This document shows, in pieces, positions 1 through 6,192 of a stretch of DNA of 8,995 bases. Numbering within the stretch: the stretch's first letter is position 1; each line of letters opens with the position of its first letter. The stretch comes from an uncultured Clostridia bacterium (lineage in GTDB: Bacteria; Bacillota; Clostridia; Christensenellales; Borkfalkiaceae). A model generated the notes under the pieces. The model had not been told where the DNA came from and did not search any database. It was given only the letters and a program-made list of their open reading frames with translations. Where the stretch lies: the NCBI GenBank assembly GCA_937888935.1, contig CALARO010000160.1:1-8995 (forward strand), read 5' to 3'. The position numbers were made by a program, and so were the translations under genes.

Positions 1-339
1 TTCAACGGCGTAAAAATCGTGTTCGATTCCGATCTTCTGCGCGAAACGGTGGGTACGGAAGACGGGTGCGAAAAATTCCATTCCACGCGCTGCAATATTC
101 TTAAAAATTCGCCCGTGCTTCGCGTGCCGCAAACGCTCGCAAAATCGTTTATCGTCACGGGCGAAACGGCGGCGGGCGATACGGTTACGATTTTCGAAAC
201 GGACCGCAACTTAAAAAGAAACGTGCTTCTGCCGCTTGATAATAATGCGGAAAATACGTATAAAAAAATCGCGCTTACGGTGCGCGAAAACTACGGAAAA
301 ACCGGCGAAACCAACGTGTTTACGTTTGAAGTATATTAA
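1..339 (+). CDS. C-terminal fragment of a protein, probably a large FAD-dependent oxidoreductase
   Basis: The reading frame is open from base 1 and ends at TAA 337-339, so only the last 112 residues are seen and the true start lies outside the window. The fragment has the look of the beta-sandwich domain that ends many long (about 700-residue) Bacillota FAD-dependent oxidoreductases. It begins with a V-K-I-V-F-D-S-D-L-x-R-E-T motif, has a central V-P-Q-T-L-x-K-S-F stretch, then an N-L-K-R-N-V-L-L-P-L segment, and closes with T-x-x-V-F-x-F-E-V. This match is from memory of the family, not a search. The next gene starts 14 bp later and is also an FAD oxidoreductase, which supports a co-transcribed pair. 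No catalytic part is visible, so the enzyme activity cannot be judged. An unrelated carbohydrate-active or discoidin-like C-terminal domain is the main alternative. Confidence 0.6.
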   Translation, partial: FNGVKIVFDSDLLRETVGTEDGCEKFHSTRCNILKNSPVLRVPQTLAKSFIVTGETAAGDTVTIFETDRNLKRNVLLPLDNNAENTYKKIALTVRENYGKTGETNVFTFEVY

Positions 340-353
340 AGAGGTAAAATAAA

Positions 354-1691
354 ATGAAACAAGAAATCAAAGCAACTTTCCACGAAGAAGCAAGAGAAAT
401 TCCGGTAATCGCCGATGTAGACGTGCTTGTATGCGGCGGCGGACCTGCAGGCGTAGGCGCGGCGATCACGGCGGCGCGGCAGGGCGTAAAAACGATGGTA
501 ATCGAAAAAGAAGATTGTCTCGGCGGCATCGCCACGGCGGGCATGATGTCGCATTGGGGCGGCAGATCGTCGAGCCGCGTGATGCAGGAAATTTTCCGCC
601 GCACGCGCGAAAAGGGCGAAATCGTCGGCTGGAAAGAAGAAAACAACAGCGGCGAACGCCCGGGCGTGTACAACGCGATCGCGCACGACGCGCAGAAAAT
701 CGTACTCGACGAAATGGCAAAAGAAGCGGGCGTGGAAATTCTGTATTATACAAGCGTTTGCGGCGTAAGCACGGTAAACGATAAAGTCGAAGGCGCGATT
801 GTGGAAAATAAGAGCGGGCGCGGGTTTATCCGTGCGAAAATCATCGTGGATTCCACGGGCGACGGCGACGCTGCGTATTATGCGGGCGTACCGTACTGCC
901 TTGGCAGAGAAGAAGATCACAAAATGCAGCCCGCCACCATTATGTTCAAGCTCGGCGGCGTGGATTATTCGCGCGCGGTGTTCCCGGGCAGCTTCGAAAC
1001 GCTCGTTCCCACCGAAAAGGGGGAGCTTCAATCGCTCGGCAAAAAAATTCTGCCCTTTCCCGCCGGGCATGTGCTTTTGTATCGCCAGCCGGAAGAAGAC
1101 ACGGTGTGCGTGAATATGACGAATTCGATCGGCGTAGACGGCACAAACGCGCAGTCGATCACAAACGCCACCATCGAGTGCCGCTCGCAGATCGAGCCGA
1201 TTATTCGGTTTTTGCGCGAGTACGCGCCGGGGTATGAAAAAGGTTGGCTGATGAGTACGGCATCGCTTCTGGGCGTGCGCGAAACAAGGCATTTCGAAGG
1301 AGTGGAAAGGCTGGAAAAGGATGACGTTTTAACGGCGAAATACTATGAAAATTGGGTAGTGCGCCACGCGTTTTTCAATTTCGACGTGCATAACTTAACG
1401 GGATCGGGACTTGATAAAACGGGCGTGCAGCATGAGTGGAAGCAAAACGGCACGTATACGATCCCGTACGGGTGCTTATTGCCGAAGAAGGTGGAAGGCT
1501 TGCTGCTTTCGGGCAGAAACATTTCGGGCAGTCATTTGGCGCACTCGAATTTCAGAATTATGTCGGTATGCATCGCGCTCGGCGAAGCGGCGGGCGCAGC
1601 GGCCGCGCTTTGCGTAAAGCAGGGCAAAAAATCGCTGAAAGAAGTAAACGTAACGGAAATTCAGGCGATCGTCGGCGCAGACGAGTATTAA
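354..1691 (+). CDS. FAD-dependent oxidoreductase (FAD_oxidored family)
   Basis: A complete 445-residue protein. The N-terminal Rossmann fold carries the dinucleotide-binding motif C-G-G-G-P-A-G-V-G-A-A (about residues 27-37), followed by V-I-E-K-E (49-53), whose acidic residue normally holds the adenosine ribose, and the C-L-G-G-I-A-T-A-G-M segment seen in this family. A second conserved block near residues 370-420 (P-Y-G-C-L-L-P through L-L-S-G-R-N-I-S-G-S-H and G-E-A-A-G-A-A-A-A) is the C-terminal FAD-contacting part. There is no signal peptide or membrane segment, so it should be cytoplasmic. The ATG at 354 is chosen because AAAGAGG lies just upstream (339-345). The gene follows another likely FAD oxidoreductase by 14 bp, so the two are probably one operon. 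The substrate cannot be told from sequence; such paired enzymes in gut Clostridia are largely uncharacterised. Family call is firm, function is not. Confidence 0.9.
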   Translation: MKQEIKATFHEEAREIPVIADVDVLVCGGGPAGVGAAITAARQGVKTMVIEKEDCLGGIATAGMMSHWGGRSSSRVMQEIFRRTREKGEIVGWKEENNSGERPGVYNAIAHDAQKIVLDEMAKEAGVEILYYTSVCGVSTVNDKVEGAIVENKSGRGFIRAKIIVDSTGDGDAAYYAGVPYCLGREEDHKMQPATIMFKLGGVDYSRAVFPGSFETLVPTEKGELQSLGKKILPFPAGHVLLYRQPEEDTVCVNMTNSIGVDGTNAQSITNATIECRSQIEPIIRFLREYAPGYEKGWLMSTASLLGVRETRHFEGVERLEKDDVLTAKYYENWVVRHAFFNFDVHNLTGSGLDKTGVQHEWKQNGTYTIPYGCLLPKKVEGLLLSGRNISGSHLAHSNFRIMSVCIALGEAAGAAAALCVKQGKKSLKEVNVTEIQAIVGADEY

Positions 1692-1730
1692 CGCCGTGGT
1701 CATTCAATACGAAGCAAAAAATTGAATAAA

Positions 1731-1779
1731 GATAAACGCGATTTTTGAAAGAAAGTTTTAGAAATCGCGTTTATTTATT
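1731..1779 (+). terminator. AT-rich hairpin, likely terminator of the oxidoreductase operon
   Basis: A perfect 13-bp inverted repeat (1732-1744 with 1762-1774) flanks a 17-nt loop, with a G-U and an A-U pair extending its base. It lies 40 bp after the oxidoreductase stop codon and is followed by a T-rich stretch rather than a clean T run. A smaller 7-bp inverted repeat (1702-1708 with 1721-1727) sits just before it. The weak T-tract keeps the confidence moderate. Confidence 0.55.
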
Positions 1780-1822
1780 GCTGTGTATTAAGTTGTCGTA
1801 GCAGTAAGCAATATAAAAATTA

Positions 1823-1837
1823 TGAAAAAATTTTTCA
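1823..1837. repeat. 15-bp A/T dyad (TGAAAAA-A-TTTTTCA)
   Basis: A palindrome centred on 1830, 13 bp upstream of the predicted -35 at 1851. It could be an operator, or a chance product of an AT-rich spacer. Confidence 0.3.
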
Positions 1838-1850
1838 ATAAAAAAGGGAT

Positions 1851-1879
1851 TTGCCGAATAATTTACGTATCACTATTGT
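1851..1879 (+). promoter_or_regulatory. Predicted promoter of the ADP-ribosylglycohydrolase / GreA-like pair
   Basis: TTGCCG (1851-1856), a 17-bp spacer and TATTGT (1874-1879) each match the sigma-A consensus at four of six bases. The placement fits: downstream of the hairpin at 1731-1779 and about 60 bp before the ATG at 1941. The rest of the 1692-1940 spacer is AT-rich and holds no open frame with a ribosome binding site. Confidence 0.35.
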
Positions 1880-1940
1880 GTAACCGAATGGAAATAAGCT
1901 TGTTTTCTTCGGCTAACGTATAAAAAGGAAACGTAAACAA

Positions 1941-3158
1941 ATGAAAGTATGCCCTTATTGCCAATGCTGCCGCCGGATAGACGACGATTCTTATGCTTGT
2001 ATAGAGTGCGATCCGGAAGTCGATGGAAAATATCTCGAAAAATCGTTGGGGTGTATGCTCGGCGGGGCGGCGGGCGACGCGCTCGGCTACGCAGTTGAAT
2101 TTTTTAGTCATGAAGAAATTGTTCAAAAATACGGCGTCGGCGGCATAAAGTCTTACGAATTGCGCCACGGAAAAGCTTTGATTTCAGACGATACGCAAAT
2201 GTCGTTATTCACGGCTGTCGGCGCGTTACGCATATTTACCTTAGGCTTTTACCCGTACTACCCTAATCCCGACTTAACAAGCATACATGATCCGTTTCAG
2301 GATATGTTGTTCGAGTATATTCCTTATCAACGTCAATATTTAATGCGCGGATCTTACTACGCCTGGCTTAAAACGCAGCGGGAAGACGTGCCGAGTAGCA
2401 ATGCGTTTGGGTATACATATCTTAATGATATTCCCGAATTAAATCACCGCCGTTCGCCGGGGCGCACTTGTATCGCAGCTTTGAAAAGCGGCAAATTAGG
2501 TTTAACGAATCACCCGATCAATGATAGCAAAGGGTGCGGCGGGGTAATGCGCGTTGCGCCGATCGGCATTTTGTATGCAAAACATGCGGATATGTCTTTG
2601 GAACAAATTGCTGAAAAGGGCGCGGAAGCGGCGGCGCTCACGCACGGACACGAACTCGGGTATATTCCCGCGGCGGCGTTGGTGTATATCATCGCCGCGG
2701 TGTGCCGCGGCAAGGAATTAAAACGCGCGGTGGAAGACGCGATTTCCGCAATGCATAGATTATACGGATACGCAAGACATTTAGAAGAATTCGACAATAT
2801 CATGGAATCAGCGATCGAACTTTCCGCGAAGGATATGGACGACGTAACGGCGATCGGCTTGATCGGCGAAGGTTGGGTTGCGGAAGAAACGCTTGCGATA
2901 GCGGTGTACTGCGCGTTAAAGTATAAGAACGATTTTAAAAAAGCGATCTGTGCGGCGGTGAATCACAGCGGCGACAGCGATTCTACGGGGGCAATCACGG
3001 GGTATCTCGGGGTAAAGGGTATTCCCACGGAATATCTCGAAAAGTTAGAGCTGAAAGAAGTGATTTCAGAAATAGCGACGGATCTTGCCGATAGTCGTGT
3101 ATCGGAGTCGAACGTGTTGTTTTATCTCAACGGAAACTGGATGAAAAAATACGGCTGA
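1941..3158 (+). CDS. ADP-ribosylglycohydrolase with N-terminal zinc ribbon
   Basis: A 405-residue protein of the DraG/ARH fold, which removes ADP-ribose from proteins or small molecules using two magnesium ions. Two metal-binding blocks are visible: S-D-D-T-Q-M near residues 82-87 and G-D-S-D-S-T-G-A-I from residue 344, with D345 and D347 as the classic ligands. The L-G-C-M-L-G-G-A-A-G-D-A-L-G start of the fold is at about 36-49. Before it, residues 1-29 hold C4-x2-C7, 12 residues, then C20-x2-C23, plus extra cysteines 9 and 10, which looks like a small zinc ribbon; plain family members lack it. AAAAGGAAA at 1922-1930 supports the ATG at 1941. The gene precedes the GreA-like gene by 41 bp on the same strand, likely as one transcript. 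It is visibly AT-richer than the flanking genes. Hydrolase fold is certain; the target is unknown. Confidence 0.92.
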   Translation: MKVCPYCQCCRRIDDDSYACIECDPEVDGKYLEKSLGCMLGGAAGDALGYAVEFFSHEEIVQKYGVGGIKSYELRHGKALISDDTQMSLFTAVGALRIFTLGFYPYYPNPDLTSIHDPFQDMLFEYIPYQRQYLMRGSYYAWLKTQREDVPSSNAFGYTYLNDIPELNHRRSPGRTCIAALKSGKLGLTNHPINDSKGCGGVMRVAPIGILYAKHADMSLEQIAEKGAEAAALTHGHELGYIPAAALVYIIAAVCRGKELKRAVEDAISAMHRLYGYARHLEEFDNIMESAIELSAKDMDDVTAIGLIGEGWVAEETLAIAVYCALKYKNDFKKAICAAVNHSGDSDSTGAITGYLGVKGIPTEYLEKLELKEVISEIATDLADSRVSESNVLFYLNGNWMKKYG

Positions 3159-3199
3159 CATTAAAGAAAAATAACGGAAAGAAAAACAAAGGAGTAATT

Positions 3200-3838
3200 A
3201 TGGAAAACGAAAGAGAAATGCAATTTTGCTTATTCAGAAATTATCTGATCGAAAACGGATATAAAGTATATACGCCGAGCGGGCAACCGAGTGTTGTTTT
3301 TCAATATGCAAGAGAGGTGGAAATAATCTTAGAAAATGAAAGGATGTCTATTGAAGAATTTAATAGTCGCGTAAATGAAATTTGTTTTCTTTATGATATA
3401 GGCGGCGCGAAACAAAAACTCGGGGAAAAAGGACATCGTAGAGTAATAAACGCGTTGAAGCGATACAGAGAATTTATATATCCGTCTTGGCGTACGTCCG
3501 AAAAGGCAATCGGAACGAATAAAATTATACCCAAAACGAACGAAAAGAACAACGAAAAAGTTCTCAATTTGATGATGGTGAATGAAAAAACGATCGTAAC
3601 GACTCGCGATTTAAAAACAAATGAAATTTCTACTTACAAACTTGTAAGAAATAAGCAAAACGCGGAAAATGAAGTGTTGATGGATTCACCGCTTGCAAAA
3701 TCCTTGTTAGGGCATCGTAAGGGCGATATCGTAACGATTGATTCTCAGCTTCCATATCAGGTAGAAATCTTGGAAGTGGATAATTTTGAAAATGATAAAC
3801 GTAAAAAACCCGTCAACATTTTTAAAACTCAACTTTAA
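3200..3838 (+). CDS. Protein with GreA/GreB C-terminal domain and unusual N-terminal helical domain
   Basis: A 212-residue protein. Residues about 133-195 match the FKBP-like C-terminal domain of GreA/GreB, including the S-T-Y-K-L-V-R strand and S-P-L-A-K-S-L-L-G-H-R-K-G-D (163-176). The GreA N-terminal coiled coil with its acidic tip, needed for RNA cleavage by RNA polymerase, is missing. In its place residues 5-94 form a predicted helical domain (F-R-N-Y-L start, Y-x-R-E-V-E-I-I-L middle, Y-D-I-G-G-A and N-A-L-K-R-Y end). I recall similar N-terminal modules in some restriction-type proteins and core-binding recombinase domains, but this is not proven. Residues 95-130 are a polar linker. AAAGGAG (3188-3194) sits 5 nt before the ATG. 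It is among the most AT-rich genes in the window. Its last 17 bp overlap the convergent histidine kinase gene. It might bind RNA polymerase without cleaving RNA; that is inference. Confidence 0.75.
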   Translation: MENEREMQFCLFRNYLIENGYKVYTPSGQPSVVFQYAREVEIILENERMSIEEFNSRVNEICFLYDIGGAKQKLGEKGHRRVINALKRYREFIYPSWRTSEKAIGTNKIIPKTNEKNNEKVLNLMMVNEKTIVTTRDLKTNEISTYKLVRNKQNAENEVLMDSPLAKSLLGHRKGDIVTIDSQLPYQVEILEVDNFENDKRKKPVNIFKTQL

Positions 3839-5246
3839 ACGTTGTGCCGGCGGCGGGGGAAGATTCCGCCGTCAGGCGCGCGCCGTGCAGATCGGCTATG
3901 TTCTTCGCAATCGCAAGTCCTAAACCCACGCCGTCGCCCGAAGCGCGCGATTTGTCCGCGCGGTAAAATCGTTCGAAAATGTGCGGCAGATCTTCGGGCG
4001 CGATTTCCGAACGCTCGTTTTTCACTTCGAAAACTACTTTCGGATTGCCTTTCGCGCCGTTTTTCAAGCCGCCGTTTTTCGCGCCGCTGTTTTTCGCGCC
4101 GCCCTGCGTATACAGTTTTACGCGCACTAAGCCGCCTTCCGGCTCGTATTTTATCGCGTTTTCAATCAGCACGGAAAGCAGTCGTTTCAGCATTTTTTCG
4201 TCGCCGTTCACGCTTGCGCCGCGCTCGATTTCCGTTTGCAGCGCAACGCCTTTTTCGTAAGCCGCCGCGTCGAATTGCAGGCAGATCCCGCCCGCAAGAT
4301 AAGATATATCGAGCGGGCGTTTTTCCGCTTTCGTAAGCGCTTCGCCCTGCGCAAGAGCAAGCATATCGCGGATAATTTCCGTCATCGCGCCGATTTCTTC
4401 CTGCGAAGATAAAAGCCATTCGCGCTGTTTTTCGTTGCAGGGGGCGGCGGTTTCCGAAAGCAGAATTTTATTGTTCGCGGCAATCACCGCAAGCGGCGTT
4501 TTCAATTCGTGCGAAGCGTCCGCGATAAACCGTTTTTGTTCTTCGTCCGCCTTTTCCACGGGTTTCACCGCCTGTGCCGAAACGTACAGAGCGAGCAAAA
4601 ACGTAAGCGCAATCAGCGATACGTCGAATGCCGCCGCAAGCGTGATCACGCGCGTGCGCACGCTTTTTAAATACGCGTAATCGGCAAAGGCCACGCGCGC
4701 GCCGTCCGCGCCGTTTTTCACGGAATACACAAGCTTGTACGCCTTTAATACGCCCTGTTTTTTGCCGCCGTTTTTCGGCTCGTTCGGCTCGTTCGGCTCG
4801 TTTGGCTCGGCAGGTTTATTATCCGCGCCTTGCGGCGGCTGCGGCTCTTCGGTCTGCGGCGGTTTTTCGTAGACTTTTAACGTTACGCCCGCCGCGCCGA
4901 TCGCGTCGGTTACGGCGTTTTCCAGAACGTTTTCGGCAAGGCAGAAATCTTCCGAAAGCGTTTCAATCTGCATTTCGCCGTCTTCCGAAAGCGAGCATTT
5001 CACCACGCACACGCCCGTAGGCGCAATCTCGCCGGGGGGAAGCGCGCCGATTTCCGTTTTTCCGCCGTCCGCGCCGCCCGCTTCTTTGCGTTCGGAAGCG
5101 GAAATCGCGTTGTCGAGAGCGGAATATAATCCGCGCTCGTATTTTTTGATGAAGTAGGCGGAAGCGCCGATGGAAAACGCCACGGCGAAAATGCCGATAA
5201 AAAGCGTAACGAACGCCGCGATTTTTCTGCGCAGTTTTTTAATCAT
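3822..5246 (-). CDS. Membrane sensor histidine kinase (HisKA/HATPase)
   Basis: A 474-residue inner-membrane kinase partnered with the response regulator encoded just before it. Transmembrane helices are near residues 9-32 and 199-224, enclosing an extracytoplasmic sensor region of about 165 residues that matches no domain I know. The H box S-H-E-L-K-T-P has the phosphorylated H246; the N box has N363; the G box G-D-G-V-G-L-G-L lies at 437-444, so the ATP site looks intact. Two oddities: an E-P-N repeat at 147-157 in the sensor, and a 20-residue Gly/Lys/Asn-rich insert at 381-400 inside the ATP-binding domain. The start overlaps the regulator's end by 8 bp and has GGGAGG 8 nt upstream (5255-5260), which points to translational coupling. 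There is no recognisable HAMP motif. Kinase assignment is firm; the signal sensed is unknown. Confidence 0.95.
   Translation of the reverse strand: MIKKLRRKIAAFVTLFIGIFAVAFSIGASAYFIKKYERGLYSALDNAISASERKEAGGADGGKTEIGALPPGEIAPTGVCVVKCSLSEDGEMQIETLSEDFCLAENVLENAVTDAIGAAGVTLKVYEKPPQTEEPQPPQGADNKPAEPNEPNEPNEPKNGGKKQGVLKAYKLVYSVKNGADGARVAFADYAYLKSVRTRVITLAAAFDVSLIALTFLLALYVSAQAVKPVEKADEEQKRFIADASHELKTPLAVIAANNKILLSETAAPCNEKQREWLLSSQEEIGAMTEIIRDMLALAQGEALTKAEKRPLDISYLAGGICLQFDAAAYEKGVALQTEIERGASVNGDEKMLKRLLSVLIENAIKYEPEGGLVRVKLYTQGGAKNSGAKNGGLKNGAKGNPKVVFEVKNERSEIAPEDLPHIFERFYRADKSRASGDGVGLGLAIAKNIADLHGARLTAESSPAAGTTFKVEF
4047..4106 (-). repeat. Low-complexity repeat inside the kinase ATP-binding domain
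   Basis: Degenerate 12-15-bp units built on GCCGTTTTTC (plus strand) encode residues 381-400, with G-A-K-N, G-L-K-N and G-A-K-G units. They lie between the strand ending K-L-Y-T and the strand K-V-V-F-E-V, where most histidine kinases have a short turn. Confidence 0.7.
4777..4812 (-). repeat. 9-bp tandem repeat encoding (Asn-Glu-Pro)n
   Basis: Four adjacent copies of GGCTCGTTC on the plus strand; the first two are identical, the third differs at one base and the fourth at two. They encode E-P-N-E-P-N-E-P-N-E-P in the sensor domain. The unit is a multiple of three, so copy-number change would alter linker length without breaking the frame. Confidence 0.85.
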
Positions 5247-5943
5247 TGCCGTTGCCTCCCGCGTAAGTTTCGGGCAAAATCTCGCACCTGTACCCGGTTT
5301 TCTGATAATTTTTCACGCCCACGCACGATTTTAAATAGCGCAGCTTTTTGCGCAGAAACGAAACGTAGGCTTCCAGAGAATTATCGCCCGCGTCCGAATC
5401 GTAACCCCATACCTTATCAATAAGCGCGTCTTTTAATACGAGCGTGCCTTTGGCGGCAAACAGCGTTTTTAAAAGCTCTTTTTCTTTAAAATTGAGCTTC
5501 ACGCTTTCGTCGCCTTTTTTCAATTCGCCCGAAACGCAATCAAGGGTGAGATCGCCGAAAGAAATTTCGTTTTGTCCCGCGCCGCCCGCGCGGCGGGTGA
5601 GCGCGAAAATCCGCGCGAGCAGCTCGTCGCTGTCGAAAGGCTTCGTTAAATAATCGTCCGCGCCCGTTTTCAGACCTTTGATTTTATCGGGGACTGTGCC
5701 GAGCGCGGTGAGCATGATCACGGGCGTTTCCACGCCGTCGCCGCGCAGATCGGCAAGCACTTCGAAGCCGTTTTTTTTCGGCAACATTACGTCTGAAATG
5801 ATTACGTCGTAGCGATTGTTCAGCGCCTTTTCGTAGCCCGTTTCGCCGTCGAACGCCGTTTCGAGATCCACGCCGTTTTCCTTGAATAAATATTGCATTG
5901 CCGCGGCAAGCTTTTTTTCGTCCTCGATCATCAGTGCTTTCAT
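5239..5943 (-). CDS. OmpR/PhoB-family response regulator
   Basis: A 234-residue cytoplasmic transcription factor. The receiver domain (residues 1-115) has the acidic pair E7/D8, the phosphorylated D51 in I-I-S-D-V-M-L-P, T79 in I-M-L-T-A and K101 in L-T-K-P-F, so all key residues are present. The C-terminal winged helix (about 127-225) shows L-N-F-K-E-K-E-L-L, V-W-G-Y and V-S-F-L-R-K-K-L, and ends with the hairpin G-Y-R-C-E. It is first in the operon and overlaps the kinase gene by 8 bp. The ATG at 5943 gives the standard M-K-A-L-M-I-E-D-E start, but its ribosome site is poor: only GAGG about 13 nt away. The frame stays open without a stop for 39 codons upstream but has no ATG, GTG or TTG there. 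The promoter at 6060-6095 suggests positive autoregulation. Confidence 0.96.
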   Translation of the reverse strand: MKALMIEDEKKLAAAMQYLFKENGVDLETAFDGETGYEKALNNRYDVIISDVMLPKKNGFEVLADLRGDGVETPVIMLTALGTVPDKIKGLKTGADDYLTKPFDSDELLARIFALTRRAGGAGQNEISFGDLTLDCVSGELKKGDESVKLNFKEKELLKTLFAAKGTLVLKDALIDKVWGYDSDAGDNSLEAYVSFLRKKLRYLKSCVGVKNYQKTGYRCEILPETYAGGNGND

Positions 5944-5951
5944 AAGCCGTT

Positions 5952-6056
5952 TTTTTACCTCGATTTTGATGGGTTTTTCTTCTGTTTTACGCTGTTTTTC
6001 TTCGATTTCGGGGCTTTTTTCTTGCGATTTTGCCCGTTTTTCGCCCTGTTTTCGGG
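5952..6056. repeat. Five 21-bp degenerate tandem units with phased T-tracts (predicted curved DNA)
   Basis: Units start at 5952, 5973, 5994, 6015 and 6036. Each opens with T5 or T6 and has a second run of 3-4 T about 10-12 bp later. T-tract centres fall near 5953, 5965, 5976, 5986, 5997, 6007, 6017, 6029, 6039 and 6050, an average step close to one helical turn. Phased A/T tracts of this kind are known to bend DNA. The block lies within the predicted 5' leader of the response regulator gene (minus strand). Confidence 0.7.
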
Positions 6057-6059
6057 TAT

Positions 6060-6095
6060 ATTATAGCATATTTTTCTTAAAAAAGCCTTAAAAAA
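6060..6095 (-). promoter_or_regulatory. Activator-type promoter of the two-component operon, with 11-bp direct-repeat box
   Basis: Read on the minus strand: TTTTTTAAG (6095-6087), 2 bp, TTTTTTAAG (6084-6076), 10 bp, TATAAT (6065-6060). The 11-bp repeat fits the YTTAAK-N5-YTTAAK pattern known for PmrA/BasR, and the site where a -35 should be lies inside the box and does not match TTGACA. Transcription should start near 6053, giving a leader of about 110 nt. It is the mirror image of the promoter at 6123-6158. Confidence 0.7.
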
Positions 6096-6122
6096 CACCG
6101 ATTTTTTTTGGTTTTTGGGCGT

Positions 6123-6158
6123 TTTTTTAAGAATTTTTTAAGGTTTTTTCGGTATAAT
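6123..6158 (+). promoter_or_regulatory. Activator-type promoter of the lipoprotein gene, with 11-bp direct-repeat box
   Basis: TTTTTTAAG (6123-6131), 2 bp, TTTTTTAAG (6134-6142), 10 bp, TATAAT (6153-6158). Spacing and repeat are identical to the minus-strand promoter at 6060-6095; the symmetry axis is 6109. No usable -35 is present. This suggests that the neighbouring response regulator activates the lipoprotein gene. The predicted leader is only about 28 nt. Confidence 0.7.
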
Positions 6159-6192
6159 CGGGGTACAAAATTTGAAAAAGGAGATGACTTCC

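Noticed and set aside
336..1292. Long open frame on the minus strand opposite the FAD oxidoreductase
   Set aside because: Arg/His/Ala-rich translation without domain pattern, no ribosome site, and the plus strand encodes a clear enzyme; it is a shadow of biased codon use.
6172..6192. TTG 6172 or ATG 6184 as the lipoprotein start
   Set aside because: AAGGAG at 6178-6183 lies inside or directly against these starts; only ATG 6193 has proper spacing, and it gives a standard signal peptide.
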